A DNA stretch of 64,000 nt from Kutzneria kofuensis (lineage in GTDB: Bacteria; Actinomycetota; Actinomycetes; Mycobacteriales; Pseudonocardiaceae). The notes under the pieces were generated by a model. That model did not search any database. It was given only the letters and a program-made list of their open reading frames with translations, and was not told the DNA's origin. Position numbers and translations under genes: made by a program. Every line of letters begins with the position of its first letter. The first letter of the stretch is position 1. The DNA is taken from the NCBI RefSeq assembly GCF_014203355.1, contig NZ_JACHIR010000001.1, positions 8,372,038-8,436,037 of the forward strand, given 5' to 3'. This document shows positions 49,742 through 57,719 of this stretch, piece after piece.

Positions 49742-50329
49742 TTACGCCGTCGTGTCCTCCCCGAGGATGGCCATGACCGAATGAAGCGTGGCGTCGAGCA
49801 CGGCGCGGCTGCGCTCACCGGGCGGTAGCGCGCGGGCGATGGTCACCGCGCCGACGATGGCGGCCACAACGGCCCATGCGCTCTCCTGCTGTGCCTCGGG
49901 TGGTCCCGGCATGGCCGGCGCGACGAGCGCGACCACGTCGGCCATCCGGCCTTCGTAGGTTTCCCGGATCGAGTCGCCGGCCCTGGCGACGTCCACGCTC
50001 ACTGCGGCCATCAGGCAACCGTCGGCCACGGCTTCGCAGTGCTCGTCGCTGAGGTAGAAGCGGAGGAGTTCGCGGAGCCGCCGCCGGCGTTCCTCGGGAT
50101 CGGGGTCGTCGATGGCCGCGAACTCGGCCCCGAGTTGGGCCTTGACGACCTGCTCGAAGAACGACTCCTTGCTGCCGAAGTTCGAGTACAGCGCGCCCGA
50201 GGTCACCTGGGCCGCCGCGGCCAGGCCGTCCACGCCGACGCCGGTGAAGCCCTTCTCCTTGAGCGCGCGGGCGCCCGACTTGAGGATCGTGGCGCGTGCT
50301 TGCTCCTTGTGGTCTTTCGGGTACCGCAT
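49742..50329 (-). CDS. TetR/AcrR family regulator, divergent from an alpha/beta hydrolase
   Basis: The 195-residue protein has a TetR helix-turn-helix at residues 8-54 (ARATILKSGARALKEKG, then VDGLAAAAQVTSGALYSNFG) and a C-terminal domain with DGCLMAAVSVDVAR, similar to the AcuR/YxaF-like TetR_C subgroup. It is transcribed away from the hydrolase gene at 50452. The shared 122-bp gap contains a 38-bp near-perfect palindrome at 50371-50408, the obvious operator for control of both genes. The inducer is unknown; it may be a substrate of the hydrolase. Confidence 0.9.
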   Translation of the reverse strand: MRYPKDHKEQARATILKSGARALKEKGFTGVGVDGLAAAAQVTSGALYSNFGSKESFFEQVVKAQLGAEFAAIDDPDPEERRRRLRELLRFYLSDEHCEAVADGCLMAAVSVDVARAGDSIRETYEGRMADVVALVAPAMPGPPEAQQESAWAVVAAIVGAVTIARALPPGERSRAVLDATLHSVMAILGEDTTA

Positions 50330-50370
50330 GTCCGGTCGCTTCCCTTCTTGCCGGGCCGTGCCCGACGAGC

Positions 50371-50408
50371 ATAGGATAGCGGTCGTTATATAGCGATCGC
50401 TATCCTAT
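50371..50408. promoter_or_regulatory. 38-bp near-perfect palindromic operator
   Basis: The arms ATAGGATAGC and GCTATCCTAT end a palindrome in which 17 of 19 base pairs match. The centre (GTTATATAGCGATCGC) contains a second copy of the TAGCGATCG-like element, so two repressor dimers may bind. It lies between the divergent TetR and hydrolase genes, 42 bp from the TetR start. Confidence 0.85.
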
Positions 50409-50451
50409 GACGGTCGCGCCCCTCCGCAGATCGAGAGAAACGAGCAGGACC

Positions 50452-51291
50452 ATGTCCGCACGTCACAACGACGCCGTCACCCGCACCGTCGACGTCGACG
50501 GCGTCGTCTTCGCCTACCGGGAGACCGGCCCCGACACCGGCATCCCGCTGGTGCTGCTGCACCACTTCACCGCCGTGCTCGACGACTGGGATCCGGCCGT
50601 GGTCGACGGCCTGGCCGCCGAGCGTCGGGTCATCGAGTTCGACCAGCGGGGAGTCGGCTCGTCGACCGGGACCGCACCCGACAGTGTCGAGGCCATGGGC
50701 GCCGATGCCGCGGCCTTCGTGCGGGCGCTCGGGCTGACGCAGGTCGACCTGCTGGGCTTCTCGCTGGGCGGCATGGTCGCCCAGGTGGTGGCCCAGGAAC
50801 ACCCGGAGCTGGTACGGCGCGTCATCCTCGCCGGCACCGCGCCCGCCGGCGACGCCGGACCGGCCAACATCCTCCCGGTGCTGCAGGACGCAGTCCAGCG
50901 GGCCACCGCGGCCGGCAAGCACCCCAAGCACTTCCTGTTCTTCTCTCCGACGGCGTCCAGTCAGGCCGCCGCCGACGCCTTCCTCGCGCGGCTCGACGAG
51001 CGCACGGCCGACCGGGACCCCGCCGCGACGAACGAGGCCATCGGCGCCCAGGTCACCGCTCTGGCCAAGTGGGAGCAGAGCAGCTCGCCGGCCGGCCTGG
51101 CCGACGTCCGCCACCCGGTCCTGGTGGTCAACGGCGACGACGACACCATGGTCCCGACGATCTCGTCGTTCAACCTGGCCCGACTGCTGCCCGACGCCCG
51201 GCTCAGCATCTATCCGGACGCCGGCCACGGCGCGCTGTTCCAGCATCACGAGCTGTTCGTGCGGCAGGCCCTGGACTTCCTCCGCGACTGA
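50452..51291 (+). CDS. Alpha/beta hydrolase
   Basis: The 279-residue protein has the alpha/beta hydrolase triad in order: nucleophile Ser in GFSLGGMV (about residue 106), Asp in VNGDDDTMV, and His in DAGHGALF. LLHHFTAVLDDW corresponds to the oxyanion-hole HG loop, with HHF instead of the usual HGF. The ATG at 50452 is chosen over the one at 50407, which lies within the operator and has no ribosome-binding site. The protein is cytosolic and resembles haloperoxidase-like or ester hydrolases. It is controlled by the divergent TetR and followed by a strong terminator, so it forms a single-gene unit. Confidence 0.88.
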   Translation: MSARHNDAVTRTVDVDGVVFAYRETGPDTGIPLVLLHHFTAVLDDWDPAVVDGLAAERRVIEFDQRGVGSSTGTAPDSVEAMGADAAAFVRALGLTQVDLLGFSLGGMVAQVVAQEHPELVRRVILAGTAPAGDAGPANILPVLQDAVQRATAAGKHPKHFLFFSPTASSQAAADAFLARLDERTADRDPAATNEAIGAQVTALAKWEQSSSPAGLADVRHPVLVVNGDDDTMVPTISSFNLARLLPDARLSIYPDAGHGALFQHHELFVRQALDFLRD

Positions 51292-51301
51292 GGTGAGCTC
51301 A

Positions 51302-51331
51302 GGTGCCGGTCCGGTGCGCCGGACCGGCACC
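51302..51331. terminator. Strong stem-loop terminator after the hydrolase
   Basis: GGTGCCGGTCCGG pairs perfectly with CCGGACCGGCACC (13 bp) around a TGCG loop, 10 bp after the hydrolase stop codon. Confidence 0.88.
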
Positions 51332-51547
51332 CCGTCGGCGGTATCTATCGGGTGCCGGGCATCACGGATCTGCGTCGCGCCCGAGACGGTGCGCCAGCGG
51401 CTGGCCGCCCGTGCGGTGGCGCTTCGCAGACCCGTAAGAAATTGGGCGGCCGTACCCTGTCGATGAAATGACCAAAAGTGCTATGGTTCTTACGTCGACC
51501 TCGGCTCGGCTTGACGCGAGCGATCCTCGTCCAGTTGGAGAACGATC

Positions 51548-52336
51548 ATGAACCACGTCACCTGGCGCGTCCACGACGACGTCGCCGAGCTCGTGCTGGT
51601 CAACCCGCCGCAGAACCGCATCGGCGAACGGGCGGCGGAGGAGTTGCTCGCCGCCGTCGAGGCGATCGAGGCCGGACCGGCACGCGCCGTCCTGCTGCGG
51701 GCGGAGGGAAGCGACTTCAGCTTCGGTGGCGACATCACCTCCTGGCCCGACCTCGGTCACCGTCAACTGCGCGTGCTGTTCGAGAAGTTCCTGGTGGCGT
51801 TCAACCGCCTGGAACGCCTGCCGTTGCCGGTGATCGCGGCGGTTCAGGGGCTCTGTTTCGGCGGCGGCTTCGAACTGGCGCTGCGCGCCGACGTTCTGTT
51901 CGCGGCGGAAACCGCCCGTTTCGGCCATCCCGAGCAGTCCATCGGCGTGATCACCCTGCTCGGCGGCGCGCACCGGGTGGCGGCCCGCGCGGGTTGGGCC
52001 CGCGCCTTCGAGTGGACGCTGACCTCCGAACAGGTGTCCGCCGCGACGATGGCGCAGGCCGGCGTCGTCAATCGTGTTGTGCTCGACGACGAACTGCTTG
52101 CCACCGCGCGGTCCTTCGCCGCGAAGGTAGCCGGCGGGCCGACTCGTGCCTACGAGGCCAACAAGGCCGTGCTGCGCGCATGGGTCGACGGCGGCGTCAG
52201 CGCCGCGGACAATGCACTGTTCGACATCGCGATGCCGCTGTTCCACACCGACGACGCCCGTCGTGGCATCTCGTCCGCGATCGATGCGCTGCGCGCCGGA
52301 AAACCCCGGCCGGTGCTCGACTTCACCGGCAACTGA
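51548..52336 (+). CDS. Enoyl-CoA hydratase/isomerase (crotonase) family protein
   Basis: The 262-residue protein has the crotonase pattern: a first oxyanion-hole strand in SDFSFGGDITSW (about residue 60), the second in QGLCFGGGFELALRAD (about residue 100), and GHPEQSIGVITLLGGAHRV, where hydratases carry a catalytic Glu and this has Gln/Ser, so the chemistry may be isomerase- or decarboxylase-like. It acts on acyl-CoA thioesters in the cytosol. It is the first gene of a five-gene operon ending in a TetR gene. The leader contains TATGGT (51483-51488), a possible -10 element. Confidence 0.87.
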   Translation: MNHVTWRVHDDVAELVLVNPPQNRIGERAAEELLAAVEAIEAGPARAVLLRAEGSDFSFGGDITSWPDLGHRQLRVLFEKFLVAFNRLERLPLPVIAAVQGLCFGGGFELALRADVLFAAETARFGHPEQSIGVITLLGGAHRVAARAGWARAFEWTLTSEQVSAATMAQAGVVNRVVLDDELLATARSFAAKVAGGPTRAYEANKAVLRAWVDGGVSAADNALFDIAMPLFHTDDARRGISSAIDALRAGKPRPVLDFTGN

Positions 52337-52359
52337 GTGCTACTCGACTAGGAGGAACC

Positions 52360-52923
52360 ATGTCCGCAATGGACTCGGACGGGGTCCGGGTGATCACGCA
52401 CCAGGTCCGCAGGCTCGAAGTCCCCGTCGCCGCGGGCTTCGAGGACTTCCGCGGCCGCTACGAACTCGCCGCTCCGGTGTGGGACGTGGCCGGCTTCGCG
52501 CGACTCGCGGAGGCCGGCGCCGGCTGGAACGCGGTGACCGAGGCCGCCGCCGCGAACGCGCCGCACGGCTTCATCCGGTACTGGGGAGCGGACATCGAAT
52601 CGACCATGCGGCTCAGCGGCCGGTCACGGCCGTGCGTGGAGTACCTGATGGGCAACCACATCTATGCCCAGCGCATGTACCGGCACAATCCGGGCGTGAT
52701 GCTGTACGCCCCACTGCGCACGGCGATCCACGTGGACTACGACGACCGGACATGGTTCACCGTGGACCAGCCCAGCACCCGGTTCGGCAGCTTCTCCGAC
52801 GAGCGCATCGCCGCCGTCGGCATCGAGCTCGACGCCAAGCTCGCGGCCCTGATCGACCACCTCGGGCTGCCCGTGCCCGCCGACCTCGTCGCCGAGAGCG
52901 ACCCGAACCGGAGGAGCCAGTGA
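52360..52923 (+). CDS. DUF302 domain protein
   Basis: This 187-residue protein has the DUF302 pattern in its C-terminal half: CVEYLMGNHIYAQRMYRHNP, MLYAPLRTAIHVDYD, FTVDQPSTRFGSF and VGIELDAKLAALIDHLG. The fold is known but no reaction is established. The N-terminal 70 residues are typical of the longer actinobacterial members. The ATG at 52360 has a perfect GGAGGA site, 24 bp after the crotonase stop, and its TGA overlaps the start of the next gene, so translation is coupled. Confidence 0.85.
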   Translation: MSAMDSDGVRVITHQVRRLEVPVAAGFEDFRGRYELAAPVWDVAGFARLAEAGAGWNAVTEAAAANAPHGFIRYWGADIESTMRLSGRSRPCVEYLMGNHIYAQRMYRHNPGVMLYAPLRTAIHVDYDDRTWFTVDQPSTRFGSFSDERIAAVGIELDAKLAALIDHLGLPVPADLVAESDPNRRSQ

Positions 52924-53393
52924 AGATCACCTCACGGCTTGCCCTGATCGGCGCGGCCGTGCTGGCCGCCGGCCTGATCCCGGTCGCGGCCGACGCGCAC
53001 CCGCCCCAGCTGACCGACCAACAGCGCCAGCAGATCGTCAGCCGGTTCGCGACCGCGGTCATCCACGACGACCACCAGGGCATCATCGCCAACACCACGC
53101 CCGGCATCACCTGGACGGTCCCCGGCCACAGCGCCGTGTCCGGCACGGCCGTCGGGCAGCGCGCCGTGGTGAAGCTGGTCGACACGTTCGCGCGGTACAA
53201 CCTGAACATCTCCTTGCGCGCGTACACCTACGGCGCCGACACCGTCGCCGTCGAACTACACGACACCGGCAACCACAACGGCCGCACGCTCGACCAGGAC
53301 ATCGTCAACGTGCTGACCATCAGGGACGGCAGGATCTCCGCCCTCAGCGGCAATTTCGCCGACACCGCGTCCTTCGACGCCTACTTCTCGTGA
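52920..53393 (+). CDS. Secreted NTF2-like (SnoaL-fold) protein
   Basis: The 157-residue protein begins with a clear Sec signal peptide (KITSRL, then hydrophobic ALIGAAVLAAGLIPVA and a cleavage site after ADA). The mature part has the NTF2-like cone fold pattern: QQIVSRFATAVIHDD, ITWTVPGHSAVSGTAVGQ and VNVLTIRDGRISALSGNFAD. The GTG at 52920 overlaps the previous TGA by four bases (GTGA) and has GGAGGAG upstream. Cytosolic NTF2-like proteins include ketosteroid isomerase and polyketide cyclases; a secreted one could bind or modify an extracellular small molecule. Function is unknown. Confidence 0.82.
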   Translation: MKITSRLALIGAAVLAAGLIPVAADAHPPQLTDQQRQQIVSRFATAVIHDDHQGIIANTTPGITWTVPGHSAVSGTAVGQRAVVKLVDTFARYNLNISLRAYTYGADTVAVELHDTGNHNGRTLDQDIVNVLTIRDGRISALSGNFADTASFDAYFS

Positions 53394-53411
53394 CCACGGC
53401 AGGGAAAGCAG

Positions 53412-54308
53412 ATGACTGAACGCGAAGACATCGAGTTTCCCGCCGACGGCGGCGTGACGTTGCGGGGTTGGCTGTTCCGGCCCGACGGCGACGACCGGCC
53501 GCGACCGGCCATCACCATGGCCCACGGCTATGCCGGCGTGAAGGAACACGGGCTGGATCCGTTCGCCCGTGCCTTCACCGAGGCCGGCTTCGTCGTGCTG
53601 GTGGACGACCACCGGGGATTCGGCGCCAGCGACGGTGAGCCCCGCCATGAGGTCAACCCATGGGTCCAGATCGAGGACTGGCGCCGGGCCATCTCGTTCC
53701 TGGAGAGCCGGCCCGGAGTGGATCCGGCGCGGATCGGGTTGTGGGGGACGAGCTACGCCGGCGGCCACGCTCTCGTGCTAGGGGCCACGGACCGTCGGGT
53801 GCGCTGTGTCGTGGCACAGGCGCCGACCATCAGCGGCTACCAGCAAGGGGTGCGGCGGGTCGCGCCCGAAGCGACTGCGGCACTGGAGGAAGCCTTCGCA
53901 GAAGAGGATCGGGCCGCCTTGCGGGGCGAGCCGCCGCGTCGACAGGCGATCGTCAGCGCCGATCCCGCGCAGCCGGCGTCCTACCGCGCCCCCGACGCAG
54001 TCCAGTTCTACCTACAGGACTTGCCGGCCGTGGTGTGGCAGAACGACGCCACCGTGCGCTCGACACGGTTCGCTCGGGCCTATGAGCCCGGCGCATGGGC
54101 TCCGCGGGTGTCACCCACGCCGCTGTTGATGATCATCGCCCTGCGTGACACGGTCACGGTGACCGACCTCGCGCTGGCCGCCTATGAGCAGGCGCTGGAG
54201 CCCAAGCGCCTGGTCACCGTCGACGGTGGGCACTTCGACCCGTACGTGGCGGAGTTCCCGGCGGCCAGCGGTGCGGCCGTGCAGTGGTTCCAGCGGCATC
54301 TGAGCTAG
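53412..54308 (+). CDS. Alpha/beta hydrolase, dienelactone hydrolase/X-Pro peptidase-like
   Basis: The 298-residue protein has AHGYAGVKE as the oxyanion loop, nucleophile Ser in LWGTSYAGGHAL (about residue 118), Asp in IALRDTVTV and His in VDGGHFDPY. The extended DDHRGFGASDGEPRHE block is typical of the YcjY/DUF1100-like group (COG1073). It starts 18 bp after the NTF2-like gene with AGGGAAAG upstream and precedes the TetR gene by 8 bp. It likely hydrolyses an ester or lactone that acts as substrate or inducer of the operon. Confidence 0.87.
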   Translation: MTEREDIEFPADGGVTLRGWLFRPDGDDRPRPAITMAHGYAGVKEHGLDPFARAFTEAGFVVLVDDHRGFGASDGEPRHEVNPWVQIEDWRRAISFLESRPGVDPARIGLWGTSYAGGHALVLGATDRRVRCVVAQAPTISGYQQGVRRVAPEATAALEEAFAEEDRAALRGEPPRRQAIVSADPAQPASYRAPDAVQFYLQDLPAVVWQNDATVRSTRFARAYEPGAWAPRVSPTPLLMIIALRDTVTVTDLALAAYEQALEPKRLVTVDGGHFDPYVAEFPAASGAAVQWFQRHLS

Positions 54309-54316
54309 GAGAACTG

Positions 54317-54892
54317 GTGCGGCACAAGGAGTTCGATCCTGCCGTTGCGCTGGACCAGGCGATGGTCCTGTTCTGGGACACGGGGTATGAAGCGACCTCG
54401 GTGCAGGATCTCACCGAGAAGTTGGGGATCGGCCGACGCAGCCTCTACGACACCTTCGGCGACAAGCACTCCCTGTTCATGCAGTCGTTGCGGCACTACG
54501 CGGAGACGGAGGCCCGTCGCGTGTGGGAAGCCGTTGAGCGGGCAGCCGATGCCCGTGAGGGCGTGCGGGTGCTGCTCGGAGCCGGGTTGTCCCAGAGCAG
54601 CCGCGGGACCGGATGCCTGGTGGTGAACACGGCGACCGAGGTGGGGCCACGCGACGGTGACGCCGCCGAGTTCGTCGAGCAGCACTTGGGCGGCGTTCGG
54701 AGCGCCTTGACCGACCTCGTCCGACGCGGCCAGGGCGAGGGGAGCATCGCCAACCCGGCCGCACCCGAGGTCTTGGCCAGTGTGTTGTTCACCGCCTGGC
54801 TCGGCCTTCGGGTGGGTGTGCGGGCCGGGCTGAGCCGCCGACGGCTCGAGCGAGACCTCTCCGACATCCTCAGCCTGCTCGACCGAGCGTGA
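54317..54892 (+). CDS. TetR/AcrR family regulator, AcrR/NemR-like, last gene of the operon
   Basis: The 191-residue protein has a TetR helix-turn-helix (EFDPAVALDQAMVLFWDTGY, then SVQDLTEKLGIGRRSLYDTFG) and a TetR_C_16/LmrA-like C-terminal part with CLVVNTATEV. The GTG at 54317 is chosen because AGGAG lies six bases upstream and RHKEFDPAVAL is the usual start of this subgroup. Being the last gene of the crotonase operon, it probably represses that operon, but no palindrome as clear as those elsewhere was found upstream of 51548. A strong stem-loop overlaps its stop codon. Confidence 0.87.
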   Translation: MRHKEFDPAVALDQAMVLFWDTGYEATSVQDLTEKLGIGRRSLYDTFGDKHSLFMQSLRHYAETEARRVWEAVERAADAREGVRVLLGAGLSQSSRGTGCLVVNTATEVGPRDGDAAEFVEQHLGGVRSALTDLVRRGQGEGSIANPAAPEVLASVLFTAWLGLRVGVRAGLSRRRLERDLSDILSLLDRA

Positions 54893-54922
54893 TCCGGGCC
54901 GGTCATAGCCGGCCTGGATCAC
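54889..54922. terminator. Stem-loop overlapping the TetR stop codon
   Basis: GTGATCC and GGATCAC, then GGCCGG and CCGGCC after one G-T pair, form a 14-bp stem with a 6-base loop. It includes the TGA at 54890-54892 and ends the crotonase operon. Confidence 0.85.
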
Positions 54923-55267
54923 CGATCCACCGCGCGGGAGATGCACCCGTCGCGGGGGGATGGAGAGAGGTACTCGAGCAGGTCGTCGCGTTCGTCGACG
55001 GCACGCTGGCCCATCGGACTGGGCTTCGTCGGCAGCCCCACGGCGGAAAATGACGATTGCTCGCTTGGGTGGGGCCGACGGTGCCCGGGGTGCACACGGA
55101 CCAGCGCTGCCACCGCTTCCCGCCGGTGACGCTGCTGACGAGCTGTCTGAAGTCGAGGGCGAGGCGGCCGCCGACGAACGCCTCGATCCGGCCGAAGACG
55201 CACATGGGCAGCCTCAAGTGCCGGGCGGAGCGGCGGCAGCGACCGGCGACCGCTCTGCACGGAGGGG
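54923..55267. other. Intergenic region between convergent TetR genes
   Basis: No gene can be supported in these 345 bases. Open frames exist on both strands but show no family pattern, and the two flanking TetR genes converge here. Confidence 0.5.
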
Positions 55268-55942
55268 TCAAGGGGTGCGCAGTCGGCGCAGGCTGTCGAC
55301 AATCAGTTCCAGGCCGAAGGCGAATTCGTCCTCCAGCGGCACTGGCAACGAGTCGGCGACCGCGCGGGTGGCCGGAAACTCGTCGGACGGCAGGTCGTGG
55401 AAATGCGTCGACACCCGCTCCCGCTCGGCGTCGTCGCCGGATCCGGCGAGCTGGATCGCGAAGCCGAGGACATAACGCGAAAGGGTGGCGTAGGCGCGTG
55501 CGGCGAGGTCCGGCGGGAGCCCGCCGTCGAGCAGGACGGCCAGGCAGCGTTCTCGCAGCACCATGGCGTTCGGCCCGGTCGGGGTCTGTTCGATCAGCAG
55601 GGGCGCGATCTTCCGGTGCCGGCCCAGCGTGTCGAACATCGCCCGGGCGACGGTCTGGCAGGCCTGATCCCAGCTCACCTCCGCCAGCGACGAGGAGTCG
55701 AGTTCGACCTCGCCGAAGACGCGATCGATCACGTGAGTGATCAAAGTCGCCCGGTTGCCGAAGTGGCGGTAGAGCGTGGCCGTGCCGGATTCGAGGCGTT
55801 GGGCGAGGGTCCGCATGGACAGGGCCTCGGCGCCTTCCTCGTCGACGAGCTGCAAGGCCGTGGCGAGGATGCGGTCCAGCGGGACGGCGGGGCGGCCACG
55901 GGACCGGCGAGCGGACCCGCCGGGCGGGGACGAACTGGTCAC
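55268..55942 (-). CDS. TetR family regulator of the hydrolase-hydroxylase operon
   Basis: The 224-residue protein has an Arg/Ser-rich N-terminal tail (ARRSRGRPAVPLDRI), a TetR helix-turn-helix (ALSMRTLAQRLESGTATLYRHFGNR) and a TetR_C-type ligand domain. The MRTLAQRLE-TLYRH form is typical of the Tet-repressor subgroup proper. The start is a GTG at 55942. It is divergent from the operon beginning at 56002, and a 25-bp palindrome at 55979-56003 covers the operon's promoter and start codon, so it is almost certainly its repressor. Confidence 0.9.
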   Translation of the reverse strand: MTSSSPPGGSARRSRGRPAVPLDRILATALQLVDEEGAEALSMRTLAQRLESGTATLYRHFGNRATLITHVIDRVFGEVELDSSSLAEVSWDQACQTVARAMFDTLGRHRKIAPLLIEQTPTGPNAMVLRERCLAVLLDGGLPPDLAARAYATLSRYVLGFAIQLAGSGDDAERERVSTHFHDLPSDEFPATRAVADSLPVPLEDEFAFGLELIVDSLRRLRTP

Positions 55943-55963
55943 ACCCGTCAGTATGACGGCCGG

Positions 55964-55992
55964 TTGACACCCCCCACAATAACGGCAACACT
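55964..55992 (+). promoter_or_regulatory. Candidate promoter of the hydrolase-hydroxylase operon
   Basis: A consensus TTGACA (55964-55969) is followed after 17 bp by AACACT, a weak -10 hexamer. Transcription would begin at about 56000, next to the ATG at 56002, predicting a leaderless mRNA. Confidence 0.5.
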
Positions 55993-56003
55993 GTTGCCAT
56001 TAT
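55979..56003. promoter_or_regulatory. 25-bp operator palindrome overlapping the operon start
   Basis: The core GGCAACACTGTTGCC is a perfect 7+1+7 inverted repeat, extended to 25 bp with one mismatched pair (ATAAC on the left, ATTAT on the right). The right edge includes the first two bases of the ATG at 56002. A repressor bound here would block both the -10 region and the transcription start. Confidence 0.85.
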
Positions 56004-56829
56004 GTGGACCGACTGCAACCCCGCCTCTGGCACCCGGCTCGTCCCGGTGGACGGCCTGCACGTTCACTACAAACGTGAAGGTCAGGGGCCGACGGTGGTA
56101 CTGCTGCACGGCAGCGGGTCGTCGTTGGAAGGCTTCGAGCGGGTAGCGGCGCTGTTGTCGGCGTCCTACGACGTGATCCGTCCGGATCTCCCCGGGTTCG
56201 GGCGGACGGGGCCGCGGCCCGACCGCGACTACCGAGTCCGGACGTACGCGGGAACGATCGCCCGCTTCATGACCGCTTTGCAGCTGCCGAACTTCGCGGT
56301 GGCCGGGAATTCGCTGGGTGGCAACATCGCGTGGAACCTGGCCCTGGAGGCCCCCGAGCGGGTGAACGGGCTGGTACTGGTCAACGCCACCGGCTACCCG
56401 GACAAGACACTGCCCGCCGGGATGCGGCTGGCGCGGAACCCGGTGCTCCGCCCCCTGCTGCGGCGATGGCTCCCGCGCCGCGCGACCGAAAGCGGGCTGC
56501 GGGAAGCGGTCGGCGCGAACTCGGCCATCGTGGACGACGCCATGGTCGACCGGGTGCACGCGTTGACGAGCCGCCCGGGCAACCGGTCGGCATTCGTCGA
56601 CTTCGCCAACACCGACCAGCCGGACCGCAGCACCGAAATCCCGCGGATCGCGGTTCCCACGCTGGTCCTGCGAAGCGCCGAGGTCGACGGGCAGCACTTC
56701 GCCCGCGACATCCCGGGCGCCCAGGAGCGCGTCCACCCCGACGGCGGGCACCTGCTCCCGGAAGAGGACCCGGACTGGGTGGCCGCGGCGATCGCGGAAT
56801 TCCTGTCCGGGAACCAGGGGCGGCGATGA
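56002..56829 (+). CDS. Alpha/beta hydrolase (first gene of the catabolic-type operon)
   Basis: The 275-residue protein has LLHGSGSSLEGF as the oxyanion loop, nucleophile Ser in VAGNSLGGNIAW (about residue 106), Asp in LRSAEVDGQ and His in DGGHLLPEED. The pattern resembles meta-cleavage product hydrolases and related esterases. The ATG at 56002 is preferred although it has no ribosome-binding site, because a promoter lies just upstream and a leaderless transcript is plausible; the GTG at 56050 is the alternative. The last four bases overlap the next start codon (ATGA). Confidence 0.85.
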   Translation: MWTDCNPASGTRLVPVDGLHVHYKREGQGPTVVLLHGSGSSLEGFERVAALLSASYDVIRPDLPGFGRTGPRPDRDYRVRTYAGTIARFMTALQLPNFAVAGNSLGGNIAWNLALEAPERVNGLVLVNATGYPDKTLPAGMRLARNPVLRPLLRRWLPRRATESGLREAVGANSAIVDDAMVDRVHALTSRPGNRSAFVDFANTDQPDRSTEIPRIAVPTLVLRSAEVDGQHFARDIPGAQERVHPDGGHLLPEEDPDWVAAAIAEFLSGNQGRR

Positions 56830-57719
56830 AGTACTTCGTCGCGTCCGATGAGGACCGCCGGCTCGACGCGGCCACGCGGCGGGCGCTGCGCGGCGGTTTC
56901 GTCACCCTGTCCGACGGTGTGACGCACTACGAGCTGGCCGGCCCCGACGAGGGCGAACTCGTCGTGCTGGTCGGCGGCCTCACGATCCCGCTGTTCTACT
57001 GGGACGGCCTCGCCGCGCGGTTGCACGCCCGCGGTCTTCGCACCCTGGCCTACAGCGCCTACGGCCGCGGCTATTCCGACCGGGTCCGGAGCAGTTACGA
57101 CGAGGTGTTGTTCGTCCGTCAGCTGGCGGAGCTGCGCTCGGCCCTGGACCTCACACCGCAGCACGTGGTGGGGACCTCGATGGGTGCCCTGGTCGCGATG
57201 GCCTACACGGACCGGTACCCCGAAGCCGTGGCCACGCTTACCGTCGTGGGGCCGGCCGGGCTGGCCGAACGTCCCGCGCCGCAGCGGTTGCTGCGCAACG
57301 ACGTCGTGGCCGGGTTCGTCGCCCGGCGATTCGGCCGCAGGTTGCTGGAGGGGCACCTCGGACACAACGTCCGCGCTCCCGATCAATCCGCCGAACTGGT
57401 CGCGATGGTGCGCGACGCCTACCGGTACGAAGGGTCCCTGTACTCGTTCTTCCAGACGCTGCGGGACTTTCCGCTGTACGAACGGCAGGACCTCTTCCGG
57501 AGGACGGGCCGGCTCGGCATCCCGACCCTGCTGGTGTGGGGCGACGACGACCAGGTCACCCCCATCACTCATCTCGACACCGCCGGCGCGCTGCTGCGCC
57601 CGCGGCAGACGCACGTCATCGCCCGCTGTGGCCACATGGCTCCATTCGAACGGCCGGACGACGTCGGCGACCTGATCGCGTCGTTCGCCGTTCCCCACCC
57701 GAATCGGCTCGAACCGTGA
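56826..57719 (+). CDS. Alpha/beta hydrolase (second gene of the operon)
   Basis: The 297-residue protein has VLVGGLTIPLFYWD as the oxyanion region, nucleophile Ser in VVGTSMGALVAM (about residue 120), Asp in VWGDDDQVTP and His in ARCGHMAPFE. It is only distantly similar to the preceding hydrolase, so it is not a recent duplicate. Start and stop overlap its neighbours by four bases (ATGA and GTGA), showing coupled translation. Two hydrolases with a ring hydroxylase suggest successive ester, lactone or C-C bond cleavages in one pathway. Confidence 0.88.
   Translation: MKYFVASDEDRRLDAATRRALRGGFVTLSDGVTHYELAGPDEGELVVLVGGLTIPLFYWDGLAARLHARGLRTLAYSAYGRGYSDRVRSSYDEVLFVRQLAELRSALDLTPQHVVGTSMGALVAMAYTDRYPEAVATLTVVGPAGLAERPAPQRLLRNDVVAGFVARRFGRRLLEGHLGHNVRAPDQSAELVAMVRDAYRYEGSLYSFFQTLRDFPLYERQDLFRRTGRLGIPTLLVWGDDDQVTPITHLDTAGALLRPRQTHVIARCGHMAPFERPDDVGDLIASFAVPHPNRLEP

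Noticed and set aside
50407-50451. ATG at 50407 as start of the alpha/beta hydrolase
   Set aside because: It lies within the 38-bp operator, has no ribosome-binding site and adds non-conserved residues. The ATG at 50452 fits better.
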